This document shows, piece by piece, positions 1 to 7,526 of a stretch of DNA of 46,082 nucleotides. Numbering within the stretch: position 1 is the first letter of the stretch; each line of letters begins with the position of its first letter. The notes beneath the pieces are model-generated. The model saw only the letters and a program-made list of their open reading frames with translations, was not told the DNA's origin and did not search any database. Made by a program: the position numbers and the translations under genes. The stretch is from UBA11475 sp902486425 (GTDB taxonomy: Bacteria > Bacillota > Clostridia > Christensenellales > Borkfalkiaceae): the NCBI GenBank assembly GCA_902486425.1, contig CABTOK010000002.1, positions 1-46,082 of the forward strand. The letters are read 5' to 3'.

Positions 1-1494
1 ATCTTGGCTCTCGCAGTGGCGGTCGGCTTTATAGTTCTTATTCCAGAAGCAGATGGAACAACTAATAGTAAGTTGGGGTTTTTATTTCTCCTGCTAATGT
101 TTATCATAGGAATTCTTGAACTAATCGGCGGTATAATATCTATTCGTAACATAAAAAAATTGCGGAAAGCCTCACCGTGGATAAGAAAACACAAAAAGCC
201 TGTCGATTTCTTGAAAGAAGGGCTTGCGACAAGCGAAACGATAATCGAAGAGGATTATTCCAAGGCGTTTTACGACAAAAATAACCTTAACGTTTTTAAG
301 GCGGTTTTTCCCGATGCAACCATTTTGTATCGCCAACAAGCGGTTCTACGCATTGCAAACAGGTTGTTTGTGGCGGGCAATGATTTGAGCGAAAACGCTA
401 ACCCCGAACTCACGTTCTTTTTCGAGGTTTTTACGGAAAACGGCTGCGAAAAACTGGTACCCGTATTTAGCGAAGCAGAAGAACATTCCCTTTTAACAGA
501 CAAATATTACAAACTTATCGGCTATGTTGCGCCCGATGCTGCGCAAAACGGAGCAATAAGTACAAATACAGGTTCGGCCGATACAAGCACTCTTATCTCT
601 ACGCAAGAAAGAATTCCGCAGAAGGCAAGAAAAGTTATTATGATAATAATTTTTGCGTTATATGCGGTTACGCTTATTTTAGGAATATTGACGGCGACCA
701 CGGGAATGCTTGACAGTGCGCTTTCTTCGACAGTTAAAGACGCAACAGAAGAAGTCGGCAGAGCGTACGGCATAATTATGGGTTTAGTTTGGGTTACAGC
801 TTTGCCGTCAGTCGGGTATTACATAGCGTTTGTTTCGCCGCTGAAAATAAATAAACGCGGAAAATTTTTTATTGCGGCAGGGTCGGCTGTATTAAGCATA
901 ATTCTCGATATAGTTTTCTTTGTCGTGACCAAAAACTACCGCCCGTTACTCGATTCCGACGATAAGTGGTTTATCCCGTTTACAGTTATTGCGGGAAGCG
1001 TTTGCTCATTCGTGTGCTATCTGTTGACCATTCTGAGAACAGACGCTTTAGCCTTAAAAAAAATCGGTGGAAAATCGCTTAAAGCTTCAAACGGTTTGTT
1101 TGAAGTTATTCGTGCGACAATCATCGATATATTCAATTTTTTATTGAAAGTTGCCGCGCTCATTTTACGCTTTAAGGACTCATTTACTACCGTTTATGCG
1201 CTTATAGCCGCACTTTTGTTTACGTTGTTGTTGCCCTTTACCACGTTTATAGTGTCGTTTATAATAATCGTGCTTGTTCTGTGCACCCTCGTTCTCAAGT
1301 TTGCGGGATTCATTCATTTTGCTTACGAAGGCACCGGAACGAGCAAGCGAATTTATTCGGTGTACGAAAACGGATACGAAAGAATTTTGACTTACAGGTC
1401 TTACGATACATACCGTTCGAGAGACGTTTACATTGACGATATCGGTAATTACTGGTATACAACAGACAACGGCAGAACATTTTATAAAGACTAA
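1..1494 (+). CDS. Multi-pass membrane protein of unknown function (5' end cut by window edge)
   Basis: The reading frame is open from the first base of the window, and no ribosome binding site precedes the first possible start (TTG at 4), so the gene probably begins upstream. The visible ~497 residues show about seven hydrophobic segments: near residues 1-12, 22-46, 212-236, 256-277, 285-307, 320-343 and 395-435. A soluble, charged region of about 160 residues lies between the second and third segments. The C-terminal tail of about 50 residues is rich in Tyr, Arg and Asp and is probably cytoplasmic. I recognise no family. A strong hairpin follows the stop. It neighbours a sigma-like regulator and a tRNA gene, a setting that suits accessory DNA. 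Function not assigned. Confidence 0.7.
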   Translation: MLALAVAVGFIVLIPEADGTTNSKLGFLFLLLMFIIGILELIGGIISIRNIKKLRKASPWIRKHKKPVDFLKEGLATSETIIEEDYSKAFYDKNNLNVFKAVFPDATILYRQQAVLRIANRLFVAGNDLSENANPELTFFFEVFTENGCEKLVPVFSEAEEHSLLTDKYYKLIGYVAPDAAQNGAISTNTGSADTSTLISTQERIPQKARKVIMIIIFALYAVTLILGILTATTGMLDSALSSTVKDATEEVGRAYGIIMGLVWVTALPSVGYYIAFVSPLKINKRGKFFIAAGSAVLSIILDIVFFVVTKNYRPLLDSDDKWFIPFTVIAGSVCSFVCYLLTILRTDALALKKIGGKSLKASNGLFEVIRATIIDIFNFLLKVAALILRFKDSFTTVYALIAALLFTLLLPFTTFIVSFIIIVLVLCTLVLKFAGFIHFAYEGTGTSKRIYSVYENGYERILTYRSYDTYRSRDVYIDDIGNYWYTTDNGRTFYKD

Positions 1495-1509
1495 TAGTCC
1501 ATAAAAATG

Positions 1510-1571
1510 AAAAACGAGGGCTCTGTTACAAGTTGTAAAATTTACAATTTGCGACGAACCCTTGTTTTTTT
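1510..1571 (+). terminator. Intrinsic terminator after the membrane protein gene
   Basis: An outer stem AAAACGAGGG / CCCTTGTTTT (one G-U pair) encloses an inner stem TTGTAAA / TTTACAA. It is followed by a run of seven or more T, 15 bases after the stop at 1494. Confidence 0.75.
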
Positions 1572-1647
1572 GTAGTTAGGAAAACATAGCCTAAAAGGCG
1601 TTTACGATTGCGCGTTATTTTATGTGTTTACTCTATGCGTAATTGCT

Positions 1648-2268
1648 TTATCCGTAAATTGCCGTGTATCTTTGGCGCATTTTGATGAAGTATTCATACA
1701 CCGTCGCTTGCGCACGAGATAAAACTCTGCCTATTTCGGGATAGCTTAAACCTTTTACGCGGCATTCAAGGGCAATACGCATATTTTCGGTCAAATTCAG
1801 GCTTGAAACGATTTTTTCGTATAAAGTATAATCTTGTGAGACTTCTTCTTTTATTTCGTATGACGGCTCACTTACGGGCGTTAAAGCCTCAAGACTGACC
1901 GAGCGGTAATAATCTCTCGTTTTCAGATTTATCAACTTCATCATTTTACGAATACAGGCAATCTCGATAGTAATCGGTTTGCCTTTTTTGCTGTAACATA
2001 TAACGTCGTTCAAATGCTTTCCGTAATGTTCGCAAAGATACAATGCACCCTCTTGAACTAAATCATAAGAATCGCTGAGCATATAGCCCAATTCGTTTTT
2101 GTGTTTAATATCGGCGTAGAGATCGGCATACATTTTCTGCGCACGACTCCCTTGATAGCCTATCTGGAAACGCAATTCCATAAAGGCAACAAGTTCCGCC
2201 ATTTCAAGCACGTTGTTTTGTGAGATTTCTTCTTTCATAATGCTGAAATCTAATACTTTTCTTTTCAT
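1648..2268 (-). CDS. Sigma-70-like / helix-turn-helix regulator
   Basis: This 206-residue protein ends in a sigma-70 region-4-like helix-turn-helix (about residues 145-203), in which a Leu-Ser-Tyr-Pro-Glu-Ile-Gly-Arg-Val-Leu stretch begins the DNA-binding motif. The middle resembles a poorly conserved region 2. Proteins of this size and layout are common in integrative elements and prophages of Firmicutes as RNA polymerase sigma-like factors, but I cannot tie it to a named family. The ATG at 2268 has a good ribosome binding site (GGAGG, reading AAATCGGAGGTAAATCC towards the start). No partner genes lie in this direction in the window. Its upstream region is half of a large imperfect inverted repeat (2279-2523). 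Confidence 0.6.
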   Translation of the reverse strand: MKRKVLDFSIMKEEISQNNVLEMAELVAFMELRFQIGYQGSRAQKMYADLYADIKHKNELGYMLSDSYDLVQEGALYLCEHYGKHLNDVICYSKKGKPITIEIACIRKMMKLINLKTRDYYRSVSLEALTPVSEPSYEIKEEVSQDYTLYEKIVSSLNLTENMRIALECRVKGLSYPEIGRVLSRAQATVYEYFIKMRQRYTAIYG

Positions 2269-2278
2269 TTGGATTTAC

Positions 2279-2523
2279 CTCCGATTTATTTCGCCTTTCG
2301 GCAAAAACGGGGTAGCACCGAGAAAAGATGGAAATCTCTTGCGTTATTGTCAGTCACACGGAAGTCAACGAAAAGCACAAAAATTGTTGCGTAAATAAAA
2401 AGAGTCAAACTTAATGTAAAGTTCAACTCTCAATATATATTCAAATTTTCAGCGACAATTTTTTGCCGTTGACTTCCGCTTTTCACTGTGCTACAACGCG
2501 ACGACGAAAGGCGAAAATCGGAG
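2279..2523. repeat. Long imperfect inverted repeat upstream of the sigma-like gene
   Basis: The left arm (2279-2391) and the reverse complement of the right arm (2453-2523) share several blocks in the same order: TCCGATTT, CGCCTTTCG, GTAGCAC, GGAAGTCAACG and AAAATTGT. The left arm carries about 40 extra bases between the GTAGCAC and GGAAGTCAACG blocks. The centre contains a smaller hairpin (AGAGTcaAACTT / AAGTTcaACTCT, 2401-2430). The left arm includes the ribosome binding site of the sigma-like gene. The right arm therefore looks like a second copy of that gene's upstream region, facing the other way, with no gene behind it. Confidence 0.6.
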
Positions 2524-2540
2524 CATAAATAAAGTCATAA

Positions 2541-2576
2541 GAAAAAGGCGGTAGAATCAATGTTCTATCGCCTTAA
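2541..2576. terminator. Hairpin, possible terminator
   Basis: A 12-base stem AAGGCGGTAGAA / TTCTATCGCCTT (one G-U pair) has a six-base loop. It is preceded by AAAAA on the left. The T-rich flank on the minus strand suggests it could stop transcripts coming from the right. Confidence 0.45.
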
Positions 2577-2708
2577 ATCGTATATTATTTGGTTCTCTTT
2601 ACAAACTTTCCGTTTTGACGGGGTTTCGTAAGCCAGTCGTAAGAAATCTTCTTTTCTGCGACCTTTGTCTTAACGATTATCCCGGCAACGCCTTTTACGC
2701 AAATGAAA

Positions 2709-2737
2709 AGGAACCACGGGTGCGACCGCGGTTCCCA
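2709..2737 (-). terminator. Terminator of the tRNA-Ala transcript
   Basis: On the minus strand a GGAACCGCGG / CCGTGGTTCC stem (one wobble pair) is followed by TTTTC. It starts two bases after the encoded CCA of the tRNA. Confidence 0.7.
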
Positions 2738-2738
2738 T

Positions 2739-2814
2739 TGGTGGAGATAAGGGGATTCGAACCCCTGGCCTATGCGTTGCGAACGCATCGCTCTACCAAC
2801 TGAGCCATATCCCC
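2739..2814 (-). tRNA. tRNA-Ala (anticodon CGC)
   Basis: This is a complete cloverleaf on the minus strand. The acceptor is GGGGATA / TATCTCC, and its G3-U70 pair is the alanine identity element. The D arm is GGCTCAGTTGGTAGAGC. The anticodon stem is ATGCG / CGCAT with loop TTCGCAA, giving anticodon CGC. The T arm is CAGGGGTTCGAATCCCCTT. The 3' CCA is encoded (2739-2741). The gene has its own promoter and terminator. Its 3' end faces the accessory-like region 1-2600, so it could be an integration site, but I found no second copy of the 3' end in the window. Confidence 0.93.
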
Positions 2815-2868
2815 ACGGATAGACCGAAAACGGAACTTAACGTAAATCCCGTTCCCGATAGCTTACCT

Positions 2869-2897
2869 ATTATAACATTTTTTTAAGAAAAAGCAAA
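2869..2897 (-). promoter_or_regulatory. Promoter of tRNA-Ala
   Basis: On the minus strand: -35 TTTGCT (2897-2892), a 17-base spacer, and an extended -10 TGTTATAAT with the hexamer at 2874-2869. The tRNA 5' end lies about 55 bases downstream. The rest of 2898-3110 is AT-rich and I see nothing else in it. Confidence 0.6.
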
Positions 2898-3110
2898 TAT
2901 TTTTAACTCAAAAAATAAAACTTTTTGTATCTGTCCGAAAAATCATGTCCGTTTCGGTTTTCGGATAGTCGGGACGTCTTACGTTGACGTTTGGAACCGT
3001 ACGAAAATCAAAACCGTCTTTTAAATATTTTTTCCGTTAAGTCGGAAAAGGCATATTCTTAACTAGTTGAATAATAAATAACTTCATTTATAACTGTTTA
3101 TAAAAAACGC

Positions 3111-3140
3111 TTGAAAAAACGTTCTTTTTGGTAGTATAAT
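3111..3140 (+). promoter_or_regulatory. Sigma-A promoter for the GH28-PHP pair
   Basis: TTGAAA (3111-3116), an 18-base spacer, and TATAAT (3135-3140). The GH28-like start codon follows 22 bases later with an AAGGCGG ribosome binding site. Confidence 0.75.
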
Positions 3141-3162
3141 ATAAAAAATAAAGGCGGAAATT

Positions 3163-4509
3163 ATGAAACTATATATCGTAGAAAGCAGCGAAGTAGAAAC
3201 TTGCGGAGCGACGAAGGCAATACAAAACGAAATAGACAAAGTTTTTTTATCCGGCGGCGGGGCGGTAATCGTTCCCGATGGAGAATATCATGTTTCTACT
3301 ATAAGATTAAGGAGCAGAGTCTCGCTGATACTTAAAAAAGGAGCGAGACTTATCGCTTCGAAAAATCCCGACGATTACAAGTACAATGCGGCGGGGGACA
3401 TAGAACCGCTTGAAAATAAAGATCTTACGGACGTTTTGTGGGAACCGTGGAACGTTCGCAAAAATTACGATTTTATGACTAAGCCGGGCAGCAGATGGAA
3501 CGATGCGATAATAAAAGCGATTGACGCCGAAAATATTTCGATAATCGGGGAAGAAGGTTCGTATATAGACGGATCCGATTGTTACGATGCGTCCGGAGAG
3601 GAGCGTTACCGCGGTCCGCATGCCGTAAATATGCACAGATGCGAAAACGTAACTTTATCGGGCTACACGGTAAAAAACAGCGCTAACTGGGCGCACGCCT
3701 TGTTCTTTTGTAAAAACGTAAAAGCGGACAACGTAACTGTTCTTGCGGGGCACGACGGAATACACGTCACTTCGTGCGATAACGTTTCGATAAAAAACTG
3801 TAAATTCGAGACGGGGGACGACTGCGTCGCCGGAATAGACAATATAAACGTATTCGTGTCGGATTCCGAAATGAATACCGCATGCAGCGCGCTAAGATTC
3901 GGCGGAACGAACGTCATCGTGTCGGGTTGTCGCTTTACAGGTCCCGCCAGATACCTTTTCAGAGGCGGACTGAGCGAAGAAGAAAAAAAGAGCGGCGTTC
4001 TTGCCGAGAGCAAAGGAAAGGTTTATAACATGCTGAGCGCGTATACGTATTATTCGGATTTTTCTCGTCCTATAAGATATGCGCCCGAAAATATTCTTAT
4101 CGAAAACTGCGTTTTTTACGATACAACCCGCTTTTTACATTATAACTTTTCGGGCAACGAACCGTGGCAACGCAATCGTCCGCTCGGGAATATAACCTTT
4201 AAAAACATAAAAGCGGAAGGAATCTCCATGCCGCTCACGCTTTACGGGGACGAAACAGAAAAGGTAACGTTAAAAATCGAAGATTCCGAAATAAATCTGA
4301 AAGAAAATTTCGATTCGGAGTTTATCCGTGCGGCGAATTACGATAAAATCGTTCTTAAAAACGTAAAAATAAAGAATTTTTGCGGAAAAGCTCTCGTAAA
4401 AAAGTGGTCGGACGACGGCGAAGTTATACTTCGTAACGCGGACTTCGGTAACAACGATATAAAAACCGAAACGACAGCGAACGAATCGTTCGTATGCAAA
4501 ACAATATAA
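3163..4509 (+). CDS. Glycoside hydrolase family 28-like right-handed beta-helix protein
   Basis: The 448-residue protein opens like GH28 polygalacturonases, with a Gly-Gly-Gly loop at 31-33, a PDGEYH strand and then repeated beta-helix rungs with Asn ladders (NVTLSG, NVSIKNC, NVIVSGC). HDGIH (197-201) lies where GH28 enzymes carry NTDGID, and GDDC (218-221) matches the paired catalytic aspartates. The following GHG-type histidine motif is not obvious; ALRFGG stands near its place. There is no signal peptide, so the protein is probably cytoplasmic and may act on imported oligogalacturonides or a related uronide. A strong promoter precedes it and a PHP phosphoesterase gene follows after 11 bases. 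GH28 fold is fairly certain, substrate is not. Confidence 0.75.
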   Translation: MKLYIVESSEVETCGATKAIQNEIDKVFLSGGGAVIVPDGEYHVSTIRLRSRVSLILKKGARLIASKNPDDYKYNAAGDIEPLENKDLTDVLWEPWNVRKNYDFMTKPGSRWNDAIIKAIDAENISIIGEEGSYIDGSDCYDASGEERYRGPHAVNMHRCENVTLSGYTVKNSANWAHALFFCKNVKADNVTVLAGHDGIHVTSCDNVSIKNCKFETGDDCVAGIDNINVFVSDSEMNTACSALRFGGTNVIVSGCRFTGPARYLFRGGLSEEEKKSGVLAESKGKVYNMLSAYTYYSDFSRPIRYAPENILIENCVFYDTTRFLHYNFSGNEPWQRNRPLGNITFKNIKAEGISMPLTLYGDETEKVTLKIEDSEINLKENFDSEFIRAANYDKIVLKNVKIKNFCGKALVKKWSDDGEVILRNADFGNNDIKTETTANESFVCKTI

Positions 4510-4520
4510 AAAGGAAAATT

Positions 4521-5273
4521 ATGGAAACGAAAGAAAGCGTACTTGATAACTTTACGGTAACTAACCCGAAAGGAAAATATTTATACGAAACCCATTGTCA
4601 TACAAATCTTATAAGCGCATGTTCGAGCCTTTCGCCCGAACAAATGGTTGAATTATACGCAAAAAACGGCTATACGGGCGTATTCGTAACCGATCATTTT
4701 TTAAACGGCAACTGCATGCCGGTAATAAAAGCGGAAAAGGACTTCAAAAAGCAGATAGAAATGTTTTTTAAAGGGTATGAAGCGGTTAAAGAAGTTGCAA
4801 AAGATAAACTTGACGTGTTTTGCGGGTTCGAAGTATCATACAAGGGTACCGACGTTCAGGTATACGGCTGGAACGAAGAAACGACAAAAAAATATCCCGA
4901 AATCATGGATATGACTATGAGAGAGTTTATAGAGTTCGCAAATTCTCACGGAGCAACCACTGTGCAGGCGCATCCTTTCAGAGAAGCGGAATATATAGAT
5001 CATATCAGGCTTTTTCCTGGAACGCAGGGGGTTGAAATTTATAATTCTTCGAGAGACGATTTGTCCAACGGTCTCGCATACGAATATTATAAAGCTTATA
5101 ACGCCGTTTACGGAAAATTAAAAACCGGCGGAAGCGATTCGCACAGTATTGCAATTAAAAATTTATCGGGTATGGCGTTCGATACCAAAATACAATCGGA
5201 AGCAGACTTTATAAAAAGACTAAAAAGCGGCGAAGGCGAAATTTTCAGAAAGCGTAATATTTTAGCAAAATAA
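4521..5273 (+). CDS. PHP-domain metal-dependent phosphoesterase
   Basis: This 250-residue protein has the metal ligands of the PHP superfamily: HCH at 25-27, TDH at 57-59, AHP with His151, and GGSDSH with Asp206 and His208. Such proteins hydrolyse phosphoesters using two or three metals in the cytoplasm. The substrate of stand-alone members is often unknown. I chose the ATG at 4521 because AAGGA sits the right distance upstream. An in-frame ATG at 4494 overlaps the GH28-like gene and lacks a good site. The tight spacing suggests a two-gene operon, ended by the hairpin at 5334-5366. Confidence 0.8.
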   Translation: METKESVLDNFTVTNPKGKYLYETHCHTNLISACSSLSPEQMVELYAKNGYTGVFVTDHFLNGNCMPVIKAEKDFKKQIEMFFKGYEAVKEVAKDKLDVFCGFEVSYKGTDVQVYGWNEETTKKYPEIMDMTMREFIEFANSHGATTVQAHPFREAEYIDHIRLFPGTQGVEIYNSSRDDLSNGLAYEYYKAYNAVYGKLKTGGSDSHSIAIKNLSGMAFDTKIQSEADFIKRLKSGEGEIFRKRNILAK

Positions 5274-5333
5274 AAGAGCAAAATCAAAGCGCATTATATA
5301 TTAAAATAAAAGTCTTATGCTTTTTTGAAGTAA

Positions 5334-5366
5334 AAAAGGCCGACGAGAATTTTCGTCGGCCTTTTA
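5334..5366. terminator. Bidirectional terminator between the PHP gene and glyA
   Basis: A nine-base stem GGCCGACGA / TCGTCGGCC is flanked by AAAAAA on the left and TTTT on the right. It serves the two convergent genes. Confidence 0.85.
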
Positions 5367-5394
5367 GTTTCAGATTGTATAAATTTATATAAAA

Positions 5395-6630
5395 TCAATA
5401 AATCGGGTGAGCGGCGCAAAGTTCGAGCGCACCTTTTTTAATGGCTTCTTCGTTTGCTTCAAAATTTGTTATCGTCTTGTTAATATAGTCGGCGATAACG
5501 TCCATTTCGGTTTCGGTAAATCCTCTCGAAGTAACAGCCGGGGTGCCGAGTCTTAAACCGCTGGTGATAAACGGACTTTCGGGATCGTAGGGGATAGTGT
5601 TTTTATTCGCCGTTATATGAACTTTGTCGAGTCTCGATTCGAGTTCCTTGCCGGTAACGCCCGTTCCCGTGAGTTTTAACAGCATCAGATGATTGTCCGT
5701 TCCGCCGGAAACGAGTTTGAGTCCGCGTGCGGTAAGACCGTTTGCGAGGGCTTTTGCATTGTTTATTATTTGCTGCTGATATGTTTTGAACCCGGGCTCC
5801 AGCGCTTCGCCGAAAGCTACCGCTTTTGCAGCGATTATGTGCATAAGCGGTCCGCCCTGAGTGCCCGGGAATACCGCTTTGTCGATGGCTTTTGCATACT
5901 TTTCTTTGCAGAGAATCATTCCGCCGCGCGGTCCTCGTAAAGTTTTATGAGTAGTCGTGGTAACGACGTCTGCGTAAGGCACGGGTGACGGGTGAAGCCC
6001 CGCAGCTACGAGTCCTGCTATGTGAGCCATATCGACCATTAAAATCGCGCCGACTTCGTCCGCTATTTCTCTGAACCGCTTGAAGTCTATCGTTCTCGAA
6101 TATGCCGAGCCTCCCGCTATTATAAGTTTCGGCTTGCATTCTTTCGCGATGCGTTCCGTCTCGTCGTAGTCTATCGTTTCCGTTTCTCTCGAAACGCCGT
6201 ACGGTACTACGTTAAAGTATTTGCCCGAAATATTAACGGGCGATCCGTGTGAAAGGTGTCCGCCTTCCGAAAGGTTCATGCCCATGACCGTGTCGCCGGG
6301 ATTAAGAAAGGCGAAGAACACGGCTAAATTCGCGCTTGCTCCGCAGTGCGGCTGAACGTTGGCGTGTTCCGCTCCGAAAAGTTTTTTTGCGCGGTCTCTC
6401 GCAAGATTTTCGATTTCATCCACGAATTCGCAACCGCCGTAATAACGTTTACCGGGATAGCCTTCGGCGTATTTGTTTGTCGAAATCCCGCCCGCAGCAA
6501 GTAAAACGGCTTTGCTCACGATGTTTTCGGACGCGATGAGTTCGATAGTGTTTCTCTGACGGTTAAGTTCTTTTTCCACGGCGGCCGCAACCTCCGGGTC
6601 GTAATTTTTAAGTTCTTCGAAAAAGTTCAT
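5395..6630 (-). CDS. glyA: Serine hydroxymethyltransferase
   Basis: This 411-residue PLP enzyme interconverts serine and glycine with tetrahydrofolate and supplies one-carbon units. Family hallmarks are IELIASEN at 28-35, YAEGYPGKRYYGG at 54-66, and TTTTHKT, where Lys229 forms the Schiff base with PLP. The length is normal for the family. I chose the ATG at 6630 because GGAGG lies eight bases upstream. The frame stays open to a TTG at 6660, but that would add 10 residues not seen in the family and has no ribosome binding site. No glycine riboswitch is visible upstream; a terminator hairpin separates it from the preceding gene. Confidence 0.97.
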   Translation of the reverse strand: MNFFEELKNYDPEVAAAVEKELNRQRNTIELIASENIVSKAVLLAAGGISTNKYAEGYPGKRYYGGCEFVDEIENLARDRAKKLFGAEHANVQPHCGASANLAVFFAFLNPGDTVMGMNLSEGGHLSHGSPVNISGKYFNVVPYGVSRETETIDYDETERIAKECKPKLIIAGGSAYSRTIDFKRFREIADEVGAILMVDMAHIAGLVAAGLHPSPVPYADVVTTTTHKTLRGPRGGMILCKEKYAKAIDKAVFPGTQGGPLMHIIAAKAVAFGEALEPGFKTYQQQIINNAKALANGLTARGLKLVSGGTDNHLMLLKLTGTGVTGKELESRLDKVHITANKNTIPYDPESPFITSGLRLGTPAVTSRGFTETEMDVIADYINKTITNFEANEEAIKKGALELCAAHPIY

Positions 6631-6654
6631 GTATAAGTCCTCCGGTAAAGTTTT

Positions 6655-6690
6655 TTTCAAAATAACGCTCCGCGATAGGGCGAAGCGTTA
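6655..6690 (-). terminator. Terminator after the phosphopantetheinyl-transferase-like gene
   Basis: On the minus strand AACGCT / AGCGTT, with further pairing inside the loop, is followed by ATTTT. It sits between the stop at 6716 and the glyA ribosome binding site. Confidence 0.65.
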
Positions 6691-6715
6691 ATGTTTTTTA
6701 TTTTATATCCGATTT

Positions 6716-7216
6716 TTAATCGTTTTCTTCTTCCGATTCAGTTTCTACAAAAGTTTCTTTGGTAACAACCGACAAAACGTAGTCGCCTTTAATGAAGGTA
6801 AAAACGTTTGCGTCGAGCGTCTCTCCGAGAACGAGCGGGGAAGACGAAAGGTCTACGTCTTTTAAGTCGACCGCCTTTTTATCCGCCATGTATTTGATAA
6901 TTGCTTCCGCTTTTGTATATAAAGCGGCGTATTCTTTTGCAGACGACGCGGCGACGCCGAATATCGTTACCGGTTTAAAAACCGTTTTTATTTCTTCCGC
7001 GTCGATGCCGACGGGGAAGTCCGATACTGCGGTTATAAGATATTCGCCGACGTGCGTGAACGAAAATTCCGGACCGTTTTCGATATAATACTTTCCGAAA
7101 CCGTTCTTTTTTATATCGTTTGTTTCGTAATTTTTGCCGTAGTTATTTGCGAGTATTTCCAAAAGATATTCTTTTTTAAGCGATTTGTCGCCTTTTTGTA
7201 TAAATAATTTTACCAT
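6716..7216 (-). CDS. Divergent 4'-phosphopantetheinyl transferase (Sfp-like)
   Basis: This 166-residue protein is shorter than typical Sfp (about 220 residues) and weakly conserved, but both family motifs can be read. FSFTH at 51-55 is followed by VGIDAE at 69-74, matching the (S/T)H...VGIDIE block, with Asp72 and Glu74 as metal ligands. YTKAEAIIK at 100-108 matches W(T/S)xKEAxxK, keeping Glu104 and Lys108 but losing the Trp and the first Lys. Such enzymes move phosphopantetheine from CoA to a carrier-protein serine. No acyl-carrier or synthase gene is nearby. The C-terminus is an acidic tail. A promoter lies at 7261-7288. Identification is by motif only. Confidence 0.6.
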   Translation of the reverse strand: MVKLFIQKGDKSLKKEYLLEILANNYGKNYETNDIKKNGFGKYYIENGPEFSFTHVGEYLITAVSDFPVGIDAEEIKTVFKPVTIFGVAASSAKEYAALYTKAEAIIKYMADKKAVDLKDVDLSSSPLVLGETLDANVFTFIKGDYVLSVVTKETFVETESEEEND

Positions 7217-7260
7217 AGCGTAAGTCCTTTATTTTTTATAAGCGTTTACCGCTCGTAATT

Positions 7261-7288
7261 ATTTTACCACATAAAAATATAAAGTCAA
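7261..7288 (-). promoter_or_regulatory. Promoter of the Sfp-like gene
   Basis: On the minus strand: TTGACT (7288-7283), a 16-base spacer, and TAAAAT (7266-7261) preceded by TGG as an extended -10. Confidence 0.65.
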
Positions 7289-7422
7289 TCCCGAAGAAAA
7301 AATAAACGCTCGCCTTTTATGATTTTTTATTCCAAAAACGCCGTTTTTTCGCAATTTAATATTAAATATTAGCTTTTTTATGAAAATATTATGGTAAAAA
7401 GAAAAAATATTTCGTTTTTATC

Positions 7423-7451
7423 TTTTCTTTTTCTTAAAAATAATGTATACT
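7423..7451 (+). promoter_or_regulatory. Possible promoter of the alpha-galactosidase gene
   Basis: TATACT at 7446-7451 is a good -10, but the -35 at 17 bases (TTTTCT) is poor. The rest of the 7289-7526 gap is AT-rich; I see no operator. Confidence 0.35.
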
Positions 7452-7526
7452 GATCATAAAGGGCAAAGCTTTTGCTTTTGAATATAAAACGAATAAACGA
7501 GTTTGCTGATAAGCGAAGGAGACGTT

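Noticed and set aside
6631..6715. Possible glycine riboswitch or attenuator upstream of glyA
   Set aside because: The gap is only 85 bases and contains a plain terminator hairpin for the preceding gene. No tandem glycine aptamer fits.
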